DNA from: UMGS1124 sp045541255
GTDB lineage: Bacteria; Bacillota_I; Bacilli_A; RF39; UBA660
Direction: 5' to 3'
Assembly: GCA_045541255.1 (NCBI GenBank)
Contig: JAZQIU010000012.1
Coordinates: 1-7,711 of the forward strand
DNA length: 7,711 nucleotides
Numbering within the stretch: position 1 is the first letter of the stretch; each line of letters begins with the position of its first letter. A model generated the notes under the pieces. It saw only the letters and a list, made by a program, of their open reading frames with translations, was not told the DNA's origin and did no database searches. Positions 1 through 5,466 of the stretch are shown here, piece by piece. The translations under genes were made by a program, and so were the position numbers.

Positions 1-38
<38 letters not shown>

Positions 39-98
39 AATATATTTCAATTTTATTCGAATTGATACTAGCTGTATTTACTCAAATTCTTTTTACTT

Positions 99-116
99 AG
101 TTTTCAAAGATCATTT
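99..116 (-). promoter_or_regulatory. rRNA leader boxA-like antitermination element
   Basis: On the minus strand this reads AAATGATCTTTGAAAACT, matching the conserved CTTTGAAAACT segment of Firmicutes rRNA leaders, which includes the boxA signal bound by NusB/S10 to keep polymerase in an antiterminated state. It lies about 60 bases upstream of mature 16S and inside the transcript from the promoter at 144-172, as expected. Confidence 0.7.
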
Positions 117-120
117 CACA

Positions 121-240
121 CTCTTTTTTGCAAGTGCATTAGTAATATATCAAATTTATTTTTTAGTGTCAAGCACTTTTTTTAATTTTTGATAATTACT
201 TTTTTATTGCGCTCTTTTTGTAAGCACAATTAAGATAATA
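121..240. repeat. imperfect direct repeat in rRNA promoter region
   Basis: Bases 121-149 (CTCTTTTTTGCAAGTGCA and on) and 212-240 (CTCTTTTTGTAAGCACAA and on) align over about 29 bases with small gaps. Each copy ends in the -10-like hexamer of one of the two candidate rRNA promoters, so the initially transcribed region seems duplicated together with the -10. The rest of the gap between 40 and 281 is AT-rich leader and UP-like sequence, with no gene. Confidence 0.5.
144..172 (-). promoter_or_regulatory. rRNA operon proximal promoter (P2-type)
   Basis: The minus strand carries TTGACA (167-172), a 17-base spacer and TATATT (144-149), with TGA just before the -10 (an extended -10). The start point would be near 137, giving a leader of about 100 bases to 16S. 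A/T tracts upstream of the -35 (173-195) look like an UP element. This is the strongest rRNA promoter candidate in the gap between DUF402 and 16S. Confidence 0.85.
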
Positions 241-263
241 CACCATAAAAAAAAGAAAATCAA
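235..263 (-). promoter_or_regulatory. possible rRNA distal promoter (P1-type)
   Basis: The minus strand carries TTGATT (258-263), a 17-base spacer and TATTAT (235-240), about 91 bases upstream of the proximal promoter. Tandem promoters are usual for Bacilli rRNA operons. Its -35 lies inside the 3' arm of the DUF402 terminator. The match is weaker than at the proximal site, and AT-rich sequence produces such pairs by chance. Confidence 0.45.
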
Positions 264-301
264 GTGCTTTTTTGAAATTTTTTAATTTTTTTGATTTTCT
301 T
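247..301 (-). terminator. intrinsic terminator of DUF402 gene
   Basis: Minus-strand arms of 11 base pairs (291-301 with 253-263, AAGAAAATCAA / TTGATTTTCTT) are followed by a run of T (247-254). The loop of 27 bases is long and A/T-rich. The stop codon of the DUF402 gene lies within the loop and the 5' arm is coding. The stem is weak because it is almost all A-T. Confidence 0.6.
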
Positions 302-839
302 CTTTTTCCTTTCTTAATTTTAAATATTTTTCATAATACTCATCTATTATTTCTTTGTTAAATGGAAATTCTTTTTTTCTTTCCATTTCAATTAAGTTTG
401 ATAATTCATACTTTAATATATCATCTATTTCTTTTGGATAATGCATTATCTTCTTATGGTATTTATATTCATTCTTATCTAAGATTTTAAATGAACCATC
501 TGGAAATACTCTTAAATCTAAATCATAATCGATATATTTTATTATTTTTTCATCGATTAAAAATGGTGATGCTATATTACAGTAATAGAATAATCCATAT
601 TTTTTTAATTGAGCTAGAATATTAAACCATCTTTTTTTGTAAAAGAATAATATTGCTGCTTCTTTTGTTCTGTGAGATTTTCCATTGCTCTCTGTTAAAT
701 TTGTTCTATAATTTCCACAAACTATATAATCGTCAGTAACATCAAGAATCATCGCTTCATCGCATACTCTGTCTATCTTGCCGTTATGTTTATAACAGTG
801 AACTTCGTATATATCTCCTATTTTTAATTCTTGTTCCAT
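282..839 (-). CDS. DUF402 family nucleoside tri/diphosphate phosphatase (Ntdp-like)
   Basis: This 185-residue cytoplasmic protein belongs to the DUF402 family (B. subtilis YgaC, S. aureus Ntdp), whose characterised members hydrolyse nucleoside tri- and diphosphates with a divalent metal. Family landmarks are visible in order: LTESNG near 48-53, a KKRWFNI segment at 68-74, the YYCNIASP motif at 85-92 and the acidic YIDYDLDLRVFPDG strand at 102-115, which supplies likely metal ligands. The C-terminal 40 residues are a charged helix. Length matches the family (about 175-180). The ATG at 837-839 is preceded by AGAGGA with 7-base spacing and by a promoter at 864-892. It is a single-gene unit between pgk-tpiA and the rRNA operon, all on the same strand. 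Family assignment is firm; the reaction is inferred from homologues. Confidence 0.9.
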   Translation of the reverse strand: MEQELKIGDIYEVHCYKHNGKIDRVCDEAMILDVTDDYIVCGNYRTNLTESNGKSHRTKEAAILFFYKKRWFNILAQLKKYGLFYYCNIASPFLIDEKIIKYIDYDLDLRVFPDGSFKILDKNEYKYHKKIMHYPKEIDDILKYELSNLIEMERKKEFPFNKEIIDEYYEKYLKLRKEKEENQKN

Positions 840-863
840 ATAATTTCCTCTTCACTTGTGACT

Positions 864-892
864 ATTATACACTAAAAATATAAAAAAGACAA
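864..892 (-). promoter_or_regulatory. promoter of DUF402 gene
   Basis: The minus strand carries TTGTCT (887-892), a 17-base spacer and a perfect TATAAT (864-869), about 25 bases upstream of the ATG. The -35 is also the descending arm of the tpiA terminator, so the two signals share DNA. Confidence 0.6.
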
Positions 893-914
893 AAATTTAT
901 TTTCTTGTCTTTTT
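874..914 (-). terminator. intrinsic terminator of pgk-tpiA operon
   Basis: Ten base pairs, AAAAAGACAA (minus strand, 905-914) with TTGTCTTTTT (883-892), enclose a 12-base loop and are followed by further T-rich sequence. The 5' arm encodes the last residues of TpiA and the stop codon (897-899) is in the loop. Because both strands carry U-rich ends, it could also work weakly on the plus strand. Confidence 0.65.
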
Positions 915-1577
915 GTATAAAGTTTTTAATGATTCTACTTTTAAACTATTTGTTGAAATTATTAATCCATCTAATTCTTTTATTTTAGTTAACAATTCTA
1001 TATTATCTTTATTTACTCCACCGCCATAAATAAATTTAATTGAATTACTATTCTTCTCTTTTATATATTGTTTTATAAAATTAATTGTTTCTTCTAATGA
1101 ATTTAAATTAGGATTTTCATTTCCAATATTATTTAATGGTTCATAAATAATATAAATTTCTTTGTCTTTGAAGTTATCTAGAATTAAATCTAATTCTTGT
1201 TTTATTTCTAATTCTTTATTTTCGTTGTTACTCTCTCCTATACAATATAAAGGAACTATATTATTTTCAAAGCATCTAATTATTTTATTTAATAATATAT
1301 CATTTGTTTCTTTATTGTGTATTCTTCTTTCACTATGTCCTATTAAACAATATTTTACATTTAATGATTTTAGTTGTTTTCCGTTTGTTTCTCCTGTTCT
1401 ATTTTCTTCTACAAATTCACTTATATCTTGTGAGCCTAAGAAATATTTCCCTTTTTGAAATAATGGCAGATAACACATAGATGGACAAACTATTACATTA
1501 TATTTTCTTAATTTCTTTTCATAATATTTAATTTCTTCTAATGTTAAATTTGCTTTATTGTTAAGTATTAATATCAT
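897..1577 (-). CDS. tpiA: triosephosphate isomerase, divergent
   Basis: This TIM-barrel enzyme interconverts dihydroxyacetone phosphate and glyceraldehyde 3-phosphate in glycolysis. The catalytic set is present: N6/K8 in NNK, H81 in IGHSERR (80-85) and E146 in YEP. LGSQ (47-50) and LYCIGE (110-115) are also typical. At 226 residues it is shorter than the usual ~250. Phosphate-contact regions are unusual: lid loop 6 is PLNNIGNEN instead of PVWAIGTGK, the YGGS serine is Gly187, and the GG of the GALVGGASL strand is Ser208-Thr209. The ATG abuts the pgk TAA with no gap and uses a GGAGGA site inside pgk, so the genes are translationally coupled. It is either a fast-evolved functional enzyme or a paralogue with altered substrate handling. 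Family membership is certain; activity is likely but unproven. Confidence 0.9.
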   Translation of the reverse strand: MILILNNKANLTLEEIKYYEKKLRKYNVIVCPSMCYLPLFQKGKYFLGSQDISEFVEENRTGETNGKQLKSLNVKYCLIGHSERRIHNKETNDILLNKIIRCFENNIVPLYCIGESNNENKELEIKQELDLILDNFKDKEIYIIYEPLNNIGNENPNLNSLEETINFIKQYIKEKNSNSIKFIYGGGVNKDNIELLTKIKELDGLIISTNSLKVESLKTLYKKTRK

Positions 1578-2735
1578 TTAGTCCTCCAATGCACTTAAAG
1601 ATTTATCTATTATATATTCTAAAGTGGCTCCCCCGCCTGTTGATTTGTAATAGAAAGCATCTTCAAATCCTAATTTGTTAGTAGCTGAAACAGCATCTCC
1701 TCCACCTACAAATGTTTTAACATCACTTTCTTTAAGTAAGTTTAATAATGATTTCGTTCCAAAAGCATAGTCTTCATTTTCGTATAGGCCTACAGTTCCA
1801 TTTATAAAAATTGTTTTAGAATTAGTGATTATAGTTTTATATTCATTTAAACTTTCTTCTCCTATATCATAAATAATATCATCTTCTTGAACTTCTTCTA
1901 ATTTTCTATATTCTTTTTTATCATTATTACTTACATAAAAATCTATTGGAGTTATTATCTTTTCTTTATAAGTTGATAATAATACTTTAATTTCATCTAT
2001 ATTTTCTAAATTTACCAAAGAGTTTCCTACATTATAACCTTCAGCATACATAAATGTATTTGCTATTCCACCGCCAACTATAAGTTTGTCGCAAACTTTC
2101 AATAACTCTTTAATAAGTTTTAATTTATCATCTACTTTTGCTCCACCCATAATAACTAAGAAAGGTCTTTCAGGATTATTGATTAATTCATCTAATTTTG
2201 TTTTTTCTTCATGTATAAGTAAACCATAATAAGATGGAATGAATTTTTTTATTCCGTAATTAGATGCATGATTTCTATGACTAGTACCAAATGCATCGTT
2301 TACAAATACATCAGCTAGTTTGGCCCAATACTCAGCTAACTCCATATTACAAGAACTTTCTAATTTTTCTGGATAATCTTCATGTCTTGTATTTTCTACT
2401 AAAACAATTTCTTTTTCTCCTAATTTATTTACTAATTCTTCTAATTCACTACCTTTTGTATTTTTAGAAAAATATATATTAATATTTAATAATTCTTTTA
2501 ATTTTAAATAAACTGGATATAAAGTATTTTTTTCTTTATCTTCTTCACTTTTTACTTTTCCTAAATGACTTAATATTATAATACTATTATTATTTTCTAA
2601 TAAATAATTTATAGTATTTAAACTTTTTAGTATTTTTGTGTCATCTAAAATTTCTCCATTTTTTATAGTTACATTTAAATCACATCTTAATAATACTTTT
2701 TTATTTTTGATTTCTATATCTTTTATAAATTCCAT
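1578..2735 (-). CDS. pgk: phosphoglycerate kinase
   Basis: It transfers phosphate from 1,3-bisphosphoglycerate to ADP in glycolysis. At 385 residues it is near the usual ~395. N-terminal substrate domain: RCDLN (17-21), SHLG with His57, ENTR with Arg117 and DAFGTSHR with His153-Arg154. C-terminal nucleotide domain: GGAKVDDK (197-204), NGTVGLYE (312-319), GGGD (344-347) and STGGGAT (365-371). Departures from the norm are Lys34 in DDTKI, where DDTRI carries a substrate-binding Arg; Lys60 after SHLG, where another basic-patch Arg is usual; and Thr314 where NGP(M/V)G has Pro. The start has a moderate GGTGAT site. It is the first gene of a two-gene operon with tpiA; gapA, gpmI and eno, often neighbours in Firmicutes, are absent here. 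The enzyme is probably active because both Arg changes are conservative. Confidence 0.94.
   Translation of the reverse strand: MEFIKDIEIKNKKVLLRCDLNVTIKNGEILDDTKILKSLNTINYLLENNNSIIILSHLGKVKSEEDKEKNTLYPVYLKLKELLNINIYFSKNTKGSELEELVNKLGEKEIVLVENTRHEDYPEKLESSCNMELAEYWAKLADVFVNDAFGTSHRNHASNYGIKKFIPSYYGLLIHEEKTKLDELINNPERPFLVIMGGAKVDDKLKLIKELLKVCDKLIVGGGIANTFMYAEGYNVGNSLVNLENIDEIKVLLSTYKEKIITPIDFYVSNNDKKEYRKLEEVQEDDIIYDIGEESLNEYKTIITNSKTIFINGTVGLYENEDYAFGTKSLLNLLKESDVKTFVGGGDAVSATNKLGFEDAFYYKSTGGGATLEYIIDKSLSALED
1582..1587 (-). promoter_or_regulatory. tpiA ribosome binding site inside pgk
   Basis: GGAGGA on the minus strand encodes part of the last pgk residues (LED) and lies 7 bases before the tpiA ATG, with the pgk TAA directly abutting that ATG. 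This fixes the tpiA start and implies coupled re-initiation. Confidence 0.85.
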
Positions 2736-2750
2736 ATTATCACCATTTTC

Positions 2751-2779
2751 ATTATAAAATATAAAAAAAAGAAATACAA
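2751..2779 (-). promoter_or_regulatory. possible pgk-tpiA promoter
   Basis: The minus strand carries TTGTAT (2774-2779), a 17-base spacer and a perfect TATAAT (2751-2756). Transcription would start near 2744, leaving only about 9 bases before the pgk ATG, which is short for a site with a Shine-Dalgarno sequence. The -35 overlaps the upstream gene's terminator stem. The short leader lowers confidence. Confidence 0.45.
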
Positions 2780-2793
2780 GTTAATGTATTTCT
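2763..2793 (-). terminator. intrinsic terminator of glucosaminidase gene
   Basis: An 8-base-pair stem (2786-2793 AGAAATAC with 2770-2777 GTATTTCT, minus strand) with an 8-base loop is followed by a run of T (2763-2770). The stop codon of the hydrolase gene (2792-2794) overlaps the ascending arm. Confidence 0.65.
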
Positions 2794-3718
2794 AATAGTT
2801 CATTATATCTTCAATTGTTATATCTTGTGTATAACTATTATATTTATTTCTAGCAGTATTAACTAAATTAATCCAATGTGGACTAGCAACTTTTTGTCCA
2901 TATTCATTAATTATAGGACAATATACTCTACCAATGGAATTTACTGTAGTTAATCCTTTACCAAAATAATTTTTTGATAATAGCCTTACATATTTTAATA
3001 CTCCAATTTCGATATTTTCATATCTAATTAGTCCTTTATTTGACATGCCACCATATACGTTATTTTTCTTTAACATATACTTCACTTTATAATAACCACT
3101 TTCTGCTGCACCAATACTTAATGCAATAGAAGTATCAACATTAGAATATATTCCAGTGTAGTATGTTATTAGTTTTTCAACATAATCACTACCACCTGTA
3201 TATGGTACCACATTTTTATTTCTTTTTTCTGGGTAACTTTTACATAATTCATAAAAGTATTCGACTATTCCATATTCAATATTCTTATATGTTTTCAATT
3301 CGTTATTTTTATTTTTTATTGAACCAATATTAGTTGGTTCAAAACCTAACTCCCCTATAGTTTCTGCTCTTTTAATTAAGTCTTCTTTGACAAATTCAAT
3401 ATCAAATCCAAAGGCTTTAGAGAAAAACATTAAAGTATTTTGGTTTTCATTAATATAATACTCAATATTTTTTTCTATAACTCTAGGTGTATCATATATA
3501 ATGTTACTACTTTCCTCTATATTTAATATTTGAAATTTTAATAGATTATCTTTTAACTGCGGGCGCAGGGGTACAACGTCAGCTGTATCGCTTGCAACAG
3601 TTAAATCACTTTCATTTTTAGCATCTACTTTAGTTATTGTTATTACGAATATTAACAATAAAATTAAACAACACACAATGTGTTTAAGAGCTCTATTATG
3701 AGCTACATTTGTTTTCAT
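2792..3718 (-). CDS. secreted glucosaminidase-domain cell-wall hydrolase
   Basis: The 308-residue protein has an N-terminal signal peptide: basic start, hydrophobic segment 14-29 and likely cleavage after VDA at 33. It is followed by a polar linker and a C-terminal domain resembling bacterial N-acetylglucosaminidases (GH73/LYZ2-type) that cut peptidoglycan glycan strands. The catalytic-type glutamate is Glu206 in AAESGYY, followed by NNVYGGM (219-225), RYENIEIGVLKYVRLL (232-247) and SPHWINLV (279-286). Residues 97-165 look like a degenerate second copy of the same unit, with Glu119 in RAETIG and a matching NIEYGIVEYF stretch. Cys16-Cys17 lie within the hydrophobic core without a proper lipobox, so it is not called a lipoprotein. 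GGAGGAG precedes the ATG by a normal distance. Codons for residues 41-55 are strikingly GC-rich. Which bond it cuts is inferred from the family. Confidence 0.8.
   Translation of the reverse strand: MKTNVAHNRALKHIVCCLILLLIFVITITKVDAKNESDLTVASDTADVVPLRPQLKDNLLKFQILNIEESSNIIYDTPRVIEKNIEYYINENQNTLMFFSKAFGFDIEFVKEDLIKRAETIGELGFEPTNIGSIKNKNNELKTYKNIEYGIVEYFYELCKSYPEKRNKNVVPYTGGSDYVEKLITYYTGIYSNVDTSIALSIGAAESGYYKVKYMLKKNNVYGGMSNKGLIRYENIEIGVLKYVRLLSKNYFGKGLTTVNSIGRVYCPIINEYGQKVASPHWINLVNTARNKYNSYTQDITIEDIMNY
3557..3600. other. GC-rich islet with palindrome inside hydrolase gene
   Basis: Of these 44 bases 27 are G or C (61%), in a window that is otherwise strongly AT-rich. The core 3557-3568, CTGCGGGCGCAG, is a palindrome with 5-base arms and a GG centre. 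It encodes the linker just after the signal peptide, using codons (CCC, CTG, CGC, CCG) scarcely seen elsewhere here. Confidence 0.8.
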
Positions 3719-3749
3719 TTTTTGTTCTCCTCCCCAGTCGAACCTCTAT

Positions 3750-3778
3750 ATATTACCATAATTATTATGAGATGTCAA
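3750..3778 (-). promoter_or_regulatory. promoter of glucosaminidase gene
   Basis: The minus strand carries a perfect TTGACA (3773-3778), a 17-base spacer and TAATAT (3750-3755) preceded by TGG (an extended -10). The start near 3743 gives a leader of about 25 bases that holds the GGAGGAG ribosome site. Confidence 0.75.
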
Positions 3779-3805
3779 ATTTGCTCTTATACCAATTTTT
3801 TCCAC

Positions 3806-3834
3806 AAAAAAAGCAATCTTTTGTCGATTGCTTT
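3806..3834 (-). terminator. intrinsic terminator of coiled-coil/LysM gene
   Basis: A perfect 9-base-pair stem (AAAGCAATC / GATTGCTTT, 3826-3834 with 3810-3818), a 7-base loop and a T run to 3806 on the minus strand. The last bases of the TAA stop (3833-3835) form the base of the stem. Confidence 0.85.
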
Positions 3835-5131
3835 AGATTTTATAGTTATAATCTGTTGGAATTTCTAACTTAATTCCTGTAAATAAGTTTGTATCATTTG
3901 CTAATTCCTTAATTGTATCAAAATCATTACTAATTCCATTAGATACTAAGTATTTATCTATTGTTTCTTTATTGAAATAATAAATTGCTTCCCAATTATC
4001 TTTACTTGGATAAACTTTTTCAGCAATATTAACTAATGATTCTCCATCAGATAAAACATATGACACTGACCCAATTTCATCATTATCAGTAGATTCTTCT
4101 TCTACTGGAGTTTCTTCAGTTCTTGTTTCTTCAACAGCTGCTTGTTCTTCAACAACTATTTCTTCAGCAACTGGTTCTTCTACTATTTCTTCTTCATTTT
4201 CTTCATTTTCTAATAAAACCATTTCATCTTTTAATTCTTTTGGTTCTTCAACAACAACTTCTTCTTTTTCTTCAACTGTTGGAGTTTCGATTTCTTCTTC
4301 AACTTTTTCTTCTTCATCAAAAATATTTTTTTCAGGAACACAGATGCATCCATGGTTTAATTCTAATTCTTCTAATAAATTTGCTATATCATTATATGCA
4401 CCATCTAAGTCAAATGTAATTGAATTTGGATATGCATCTATAACTTGATTTTTTCTTTCATTAAATTTTTCTATTTCAATTTCTCTGTTTCTAATTTTCT
4501 TTTGACAGAATTCTATATTTTCTCTTACTGGTAAATCTAATTTTTCTATAGCACTATTAAATTCACTTGTAATACTTTCTAAATCTGCACTAATTTCTTT
4601 TTTATTATAACTAGGAACATTAAAATCAAAATCACTATTTTTAGCAGCCAAATATTCTTTTTCTATTAGTAATGGTGTGTTATCACTTATTAATCCATTT
4701 AAAATATCATTTAAATCATTTAATCTAACATTATTATTTTCAATTTCATTTTGGCATTCTATAACTTTAGAAGGATCGTTAGTTTCGAATATCTCTTTCT
4801 TTAATTCTTCTAGTCTATCTTCTATTTCTTTTATTTTTTGTTGGAATTCGCTAATTCTTGTTTCATTTTCTTCTATAAGTTGATTTAATTCTGCTATTCT
4901 TCCAGTATCTCCATCTATATTAACTAAAAGATTTTTATATTTATGAATTTTTTCAACATATCCTTCATCTATATCTTCATCTTTTAAAATTTTCATCATT
5001 TCTTCAGTTTGTTCTTTAATTTCTTCTGTATATTTTTCTATTTCAGCATCACATTTTCTAATTTGATTTAATGCCAAAATATTTTCTAAAGCTTCTTTTT
5101 CTATTAAACTATCAAATAGTAATTCTTTCAT
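3833..5131 (-). CDS. coiled-coil protein with acidic linker and C-terminal LysM-like domain
   Basis: This 432-residue protein has no signal peptide or membrane segment. Residues 1-255 are long charged helices with heptad character, strongest at 80-145 and 200-230. Residues 270-352 are an extremely Glu/Val-rich linker of VEE, EEP and EET repeats. Residues 357-425 resemble LysM: YVLSDGESLVNIAEKVYPSKDNW, then YYFNKETI, then TGIKLEIP, with a ~20-residue insertion before the last strand. LysM domains bind N-acetylglucosamine polymers, so a cytoplasmic one suggests either another role or a protein acting at the forespore surface from the mother cell. Order and composition recall SpoVID (N-terminal domain, acidic region, C-terminal LysM), but I see no SpoVID N-terminal motif. 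Cys262 and Cys264 form a CIC motif. It is divergent from Coat F genes. The architecture is certain; the function is unknown. Confidence 0.75.
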   Translation of the reverse strand: MKELLFDSLIEKEALENILALNQIRKCDAEIEKYTEEIKEQTEEMMKILKDEDIDEGYVEKIHKYKNLLVNIDGDTGRIAELNQLIEENETRISEFQQKIKEIEDRLEELKKEIFETNDPSKVIECQNEIENNNVRLNDLNDILNGLISDNTPLLIEKEYLAAKNSDFDFNVPSYNKKEISADLESITSEFNSAIEKLDLPVRENIEFCQKKIRNREIEIEKFNERKNQVIDAYPNSITFDLDGAYNDIANLLEELELNHGCICVPEKNIFDEEEKVEEEIETPTVEEKEEVVVEEPKELKDEMVLLENEENEEEIVEEPVAEEIVVEEQAAVEETRTEETPVEEESTDNDEIGSVSYVLSDGESLVNIAEKVYPSKDNWEAIYYFNKETIDKYLVSNGISNDFDTIKELANDTNLFTGIKLEIPTDYNYKI

Positions 5132-5159
5132 AATACTTATTCCTCTCTATTCTAAATGT

Positions 5160-5187
5160 ATTATAACATATTATTTTTATTTTTCAA
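5160..5187 (-). promoter_or_regulatory. promoter of coiled-coil/LysM gene
   Basis: The minus strand carries TTGAAA (5182-5187), a 16-base spacer and a perfect TATAAT (5160-5165), with TGT giving an extended -10. The start near 5153 leaves about 22 bases before the ATG, including GAGAGGA. It looks like a sigma-A type promoter; no sporulation-sigma pattern stands out. Confidence 0.75.
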
Positions 5188-5192
5188 GATAT

Positions 5193-5221
5193 TTGAAATA
5201 AATTGTTGAAAATCGTATATT
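5193..5221 (+). promoter_or_regulatory. promoter of small-protein/Coat F operon
   Basis: TTGAAA (5193-5198), a 17-base spacer and TATATT (5216-5221) on the plus strand put the start near 5228, with GGAGGG (5249-5254) as ribosome site. It lies just 5 bases beyond the divergent promoter's -35, so the two polymerases would compete for the same stretch. Confidence 0.6.
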
Positions 5222-5259
5222 TGTAAGATTTAACTACATAATAATATTGGAGGGATTTT

Positions 5260-5457
5260 ATGAAAAGTGTACCAAATATAATTAGTACTAAAGATTTATC
5301 ATATTTAGAGGATATGTTAAATTGGAATTTTATTTTAATTAAAAAAATTAATAATTATTTTAGTGATATTAAGGATGAAGATGTTGTTAAAACTTTTGAT
5401 AAAGCCTATAAAGAATTAATGAAAAATTATAATGACATCTTGAGTACGTTAGAATAG
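5260..5457 (+). CDS. small helical protein, spore-coat type
   Basis: The 65-residue protein is predicted as two amphipathic helices: 11-33 (LSYLEDMLNWNFILIKKI) and 40-64 (VVKTFDKAYKELMKNYNDI). The pattern resembles the first half of a Coat F/ferritin-like bundle, and such short proteins commonly sit next to Coat F genes in spore-forming Firmicutes. No signal peptide or membrane segment. A strong GGAGGG site lies 5 bases before the ATG. The stop codon TAG is shared with the AGGAG site of the next gene, 9 bases away, so the two are co-translated and probably interact. The link to spore coat is inference from the neighbour and weak similarity. Confidence 0.7.
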   Translation: MKSVPNIISTKDLSYLEDMLNWNFILIKKINNYFSDIKDEDVVKTFDKAYKELMKNYNDILSTLE

Positions 5458-5466
5458 GAGATTGTT

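Noticed and set aside
1162..1458. Plus-strand open frame of 98 residues
   Set aside because: It lies wholly antisense to tpiA, whose conserved catalytic motifs settle the coding strand.
897..1577. tpiA as a pseudogene
   Set aside because: The frame is intact, catalytic residues are kept, and translational coupling to pgk and a proper terminator are preserved.
3680..3868. Plus-strand open frame across the hydrolase promoter
   Set aside because: It runs through a promoter, ribosome site and terminator of minus-strand genes, with no ribosome site of its own.
4080..4320. Repetitive TTC/AAC stretch considered as a CRISPR or tandem array
   Set aside because: Units are irregular and all are in-frame codons for Glu, Val and Thr in a low-complexity linker; no constant repeat or spacer.
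4123..4419. Plus-strand open frame rich in Leu and Gln
   Set aside because: It is the antisense of the Glu-rich linker of the LysM protein (GAA repeats read as TTC/CTT), has no ribosome site and no sensible composition.
4677..4883. Plus-strand Ser/Phe-rich open frame
   Set aside because: Antisense shadow of the coiled-coil region; no start signals.
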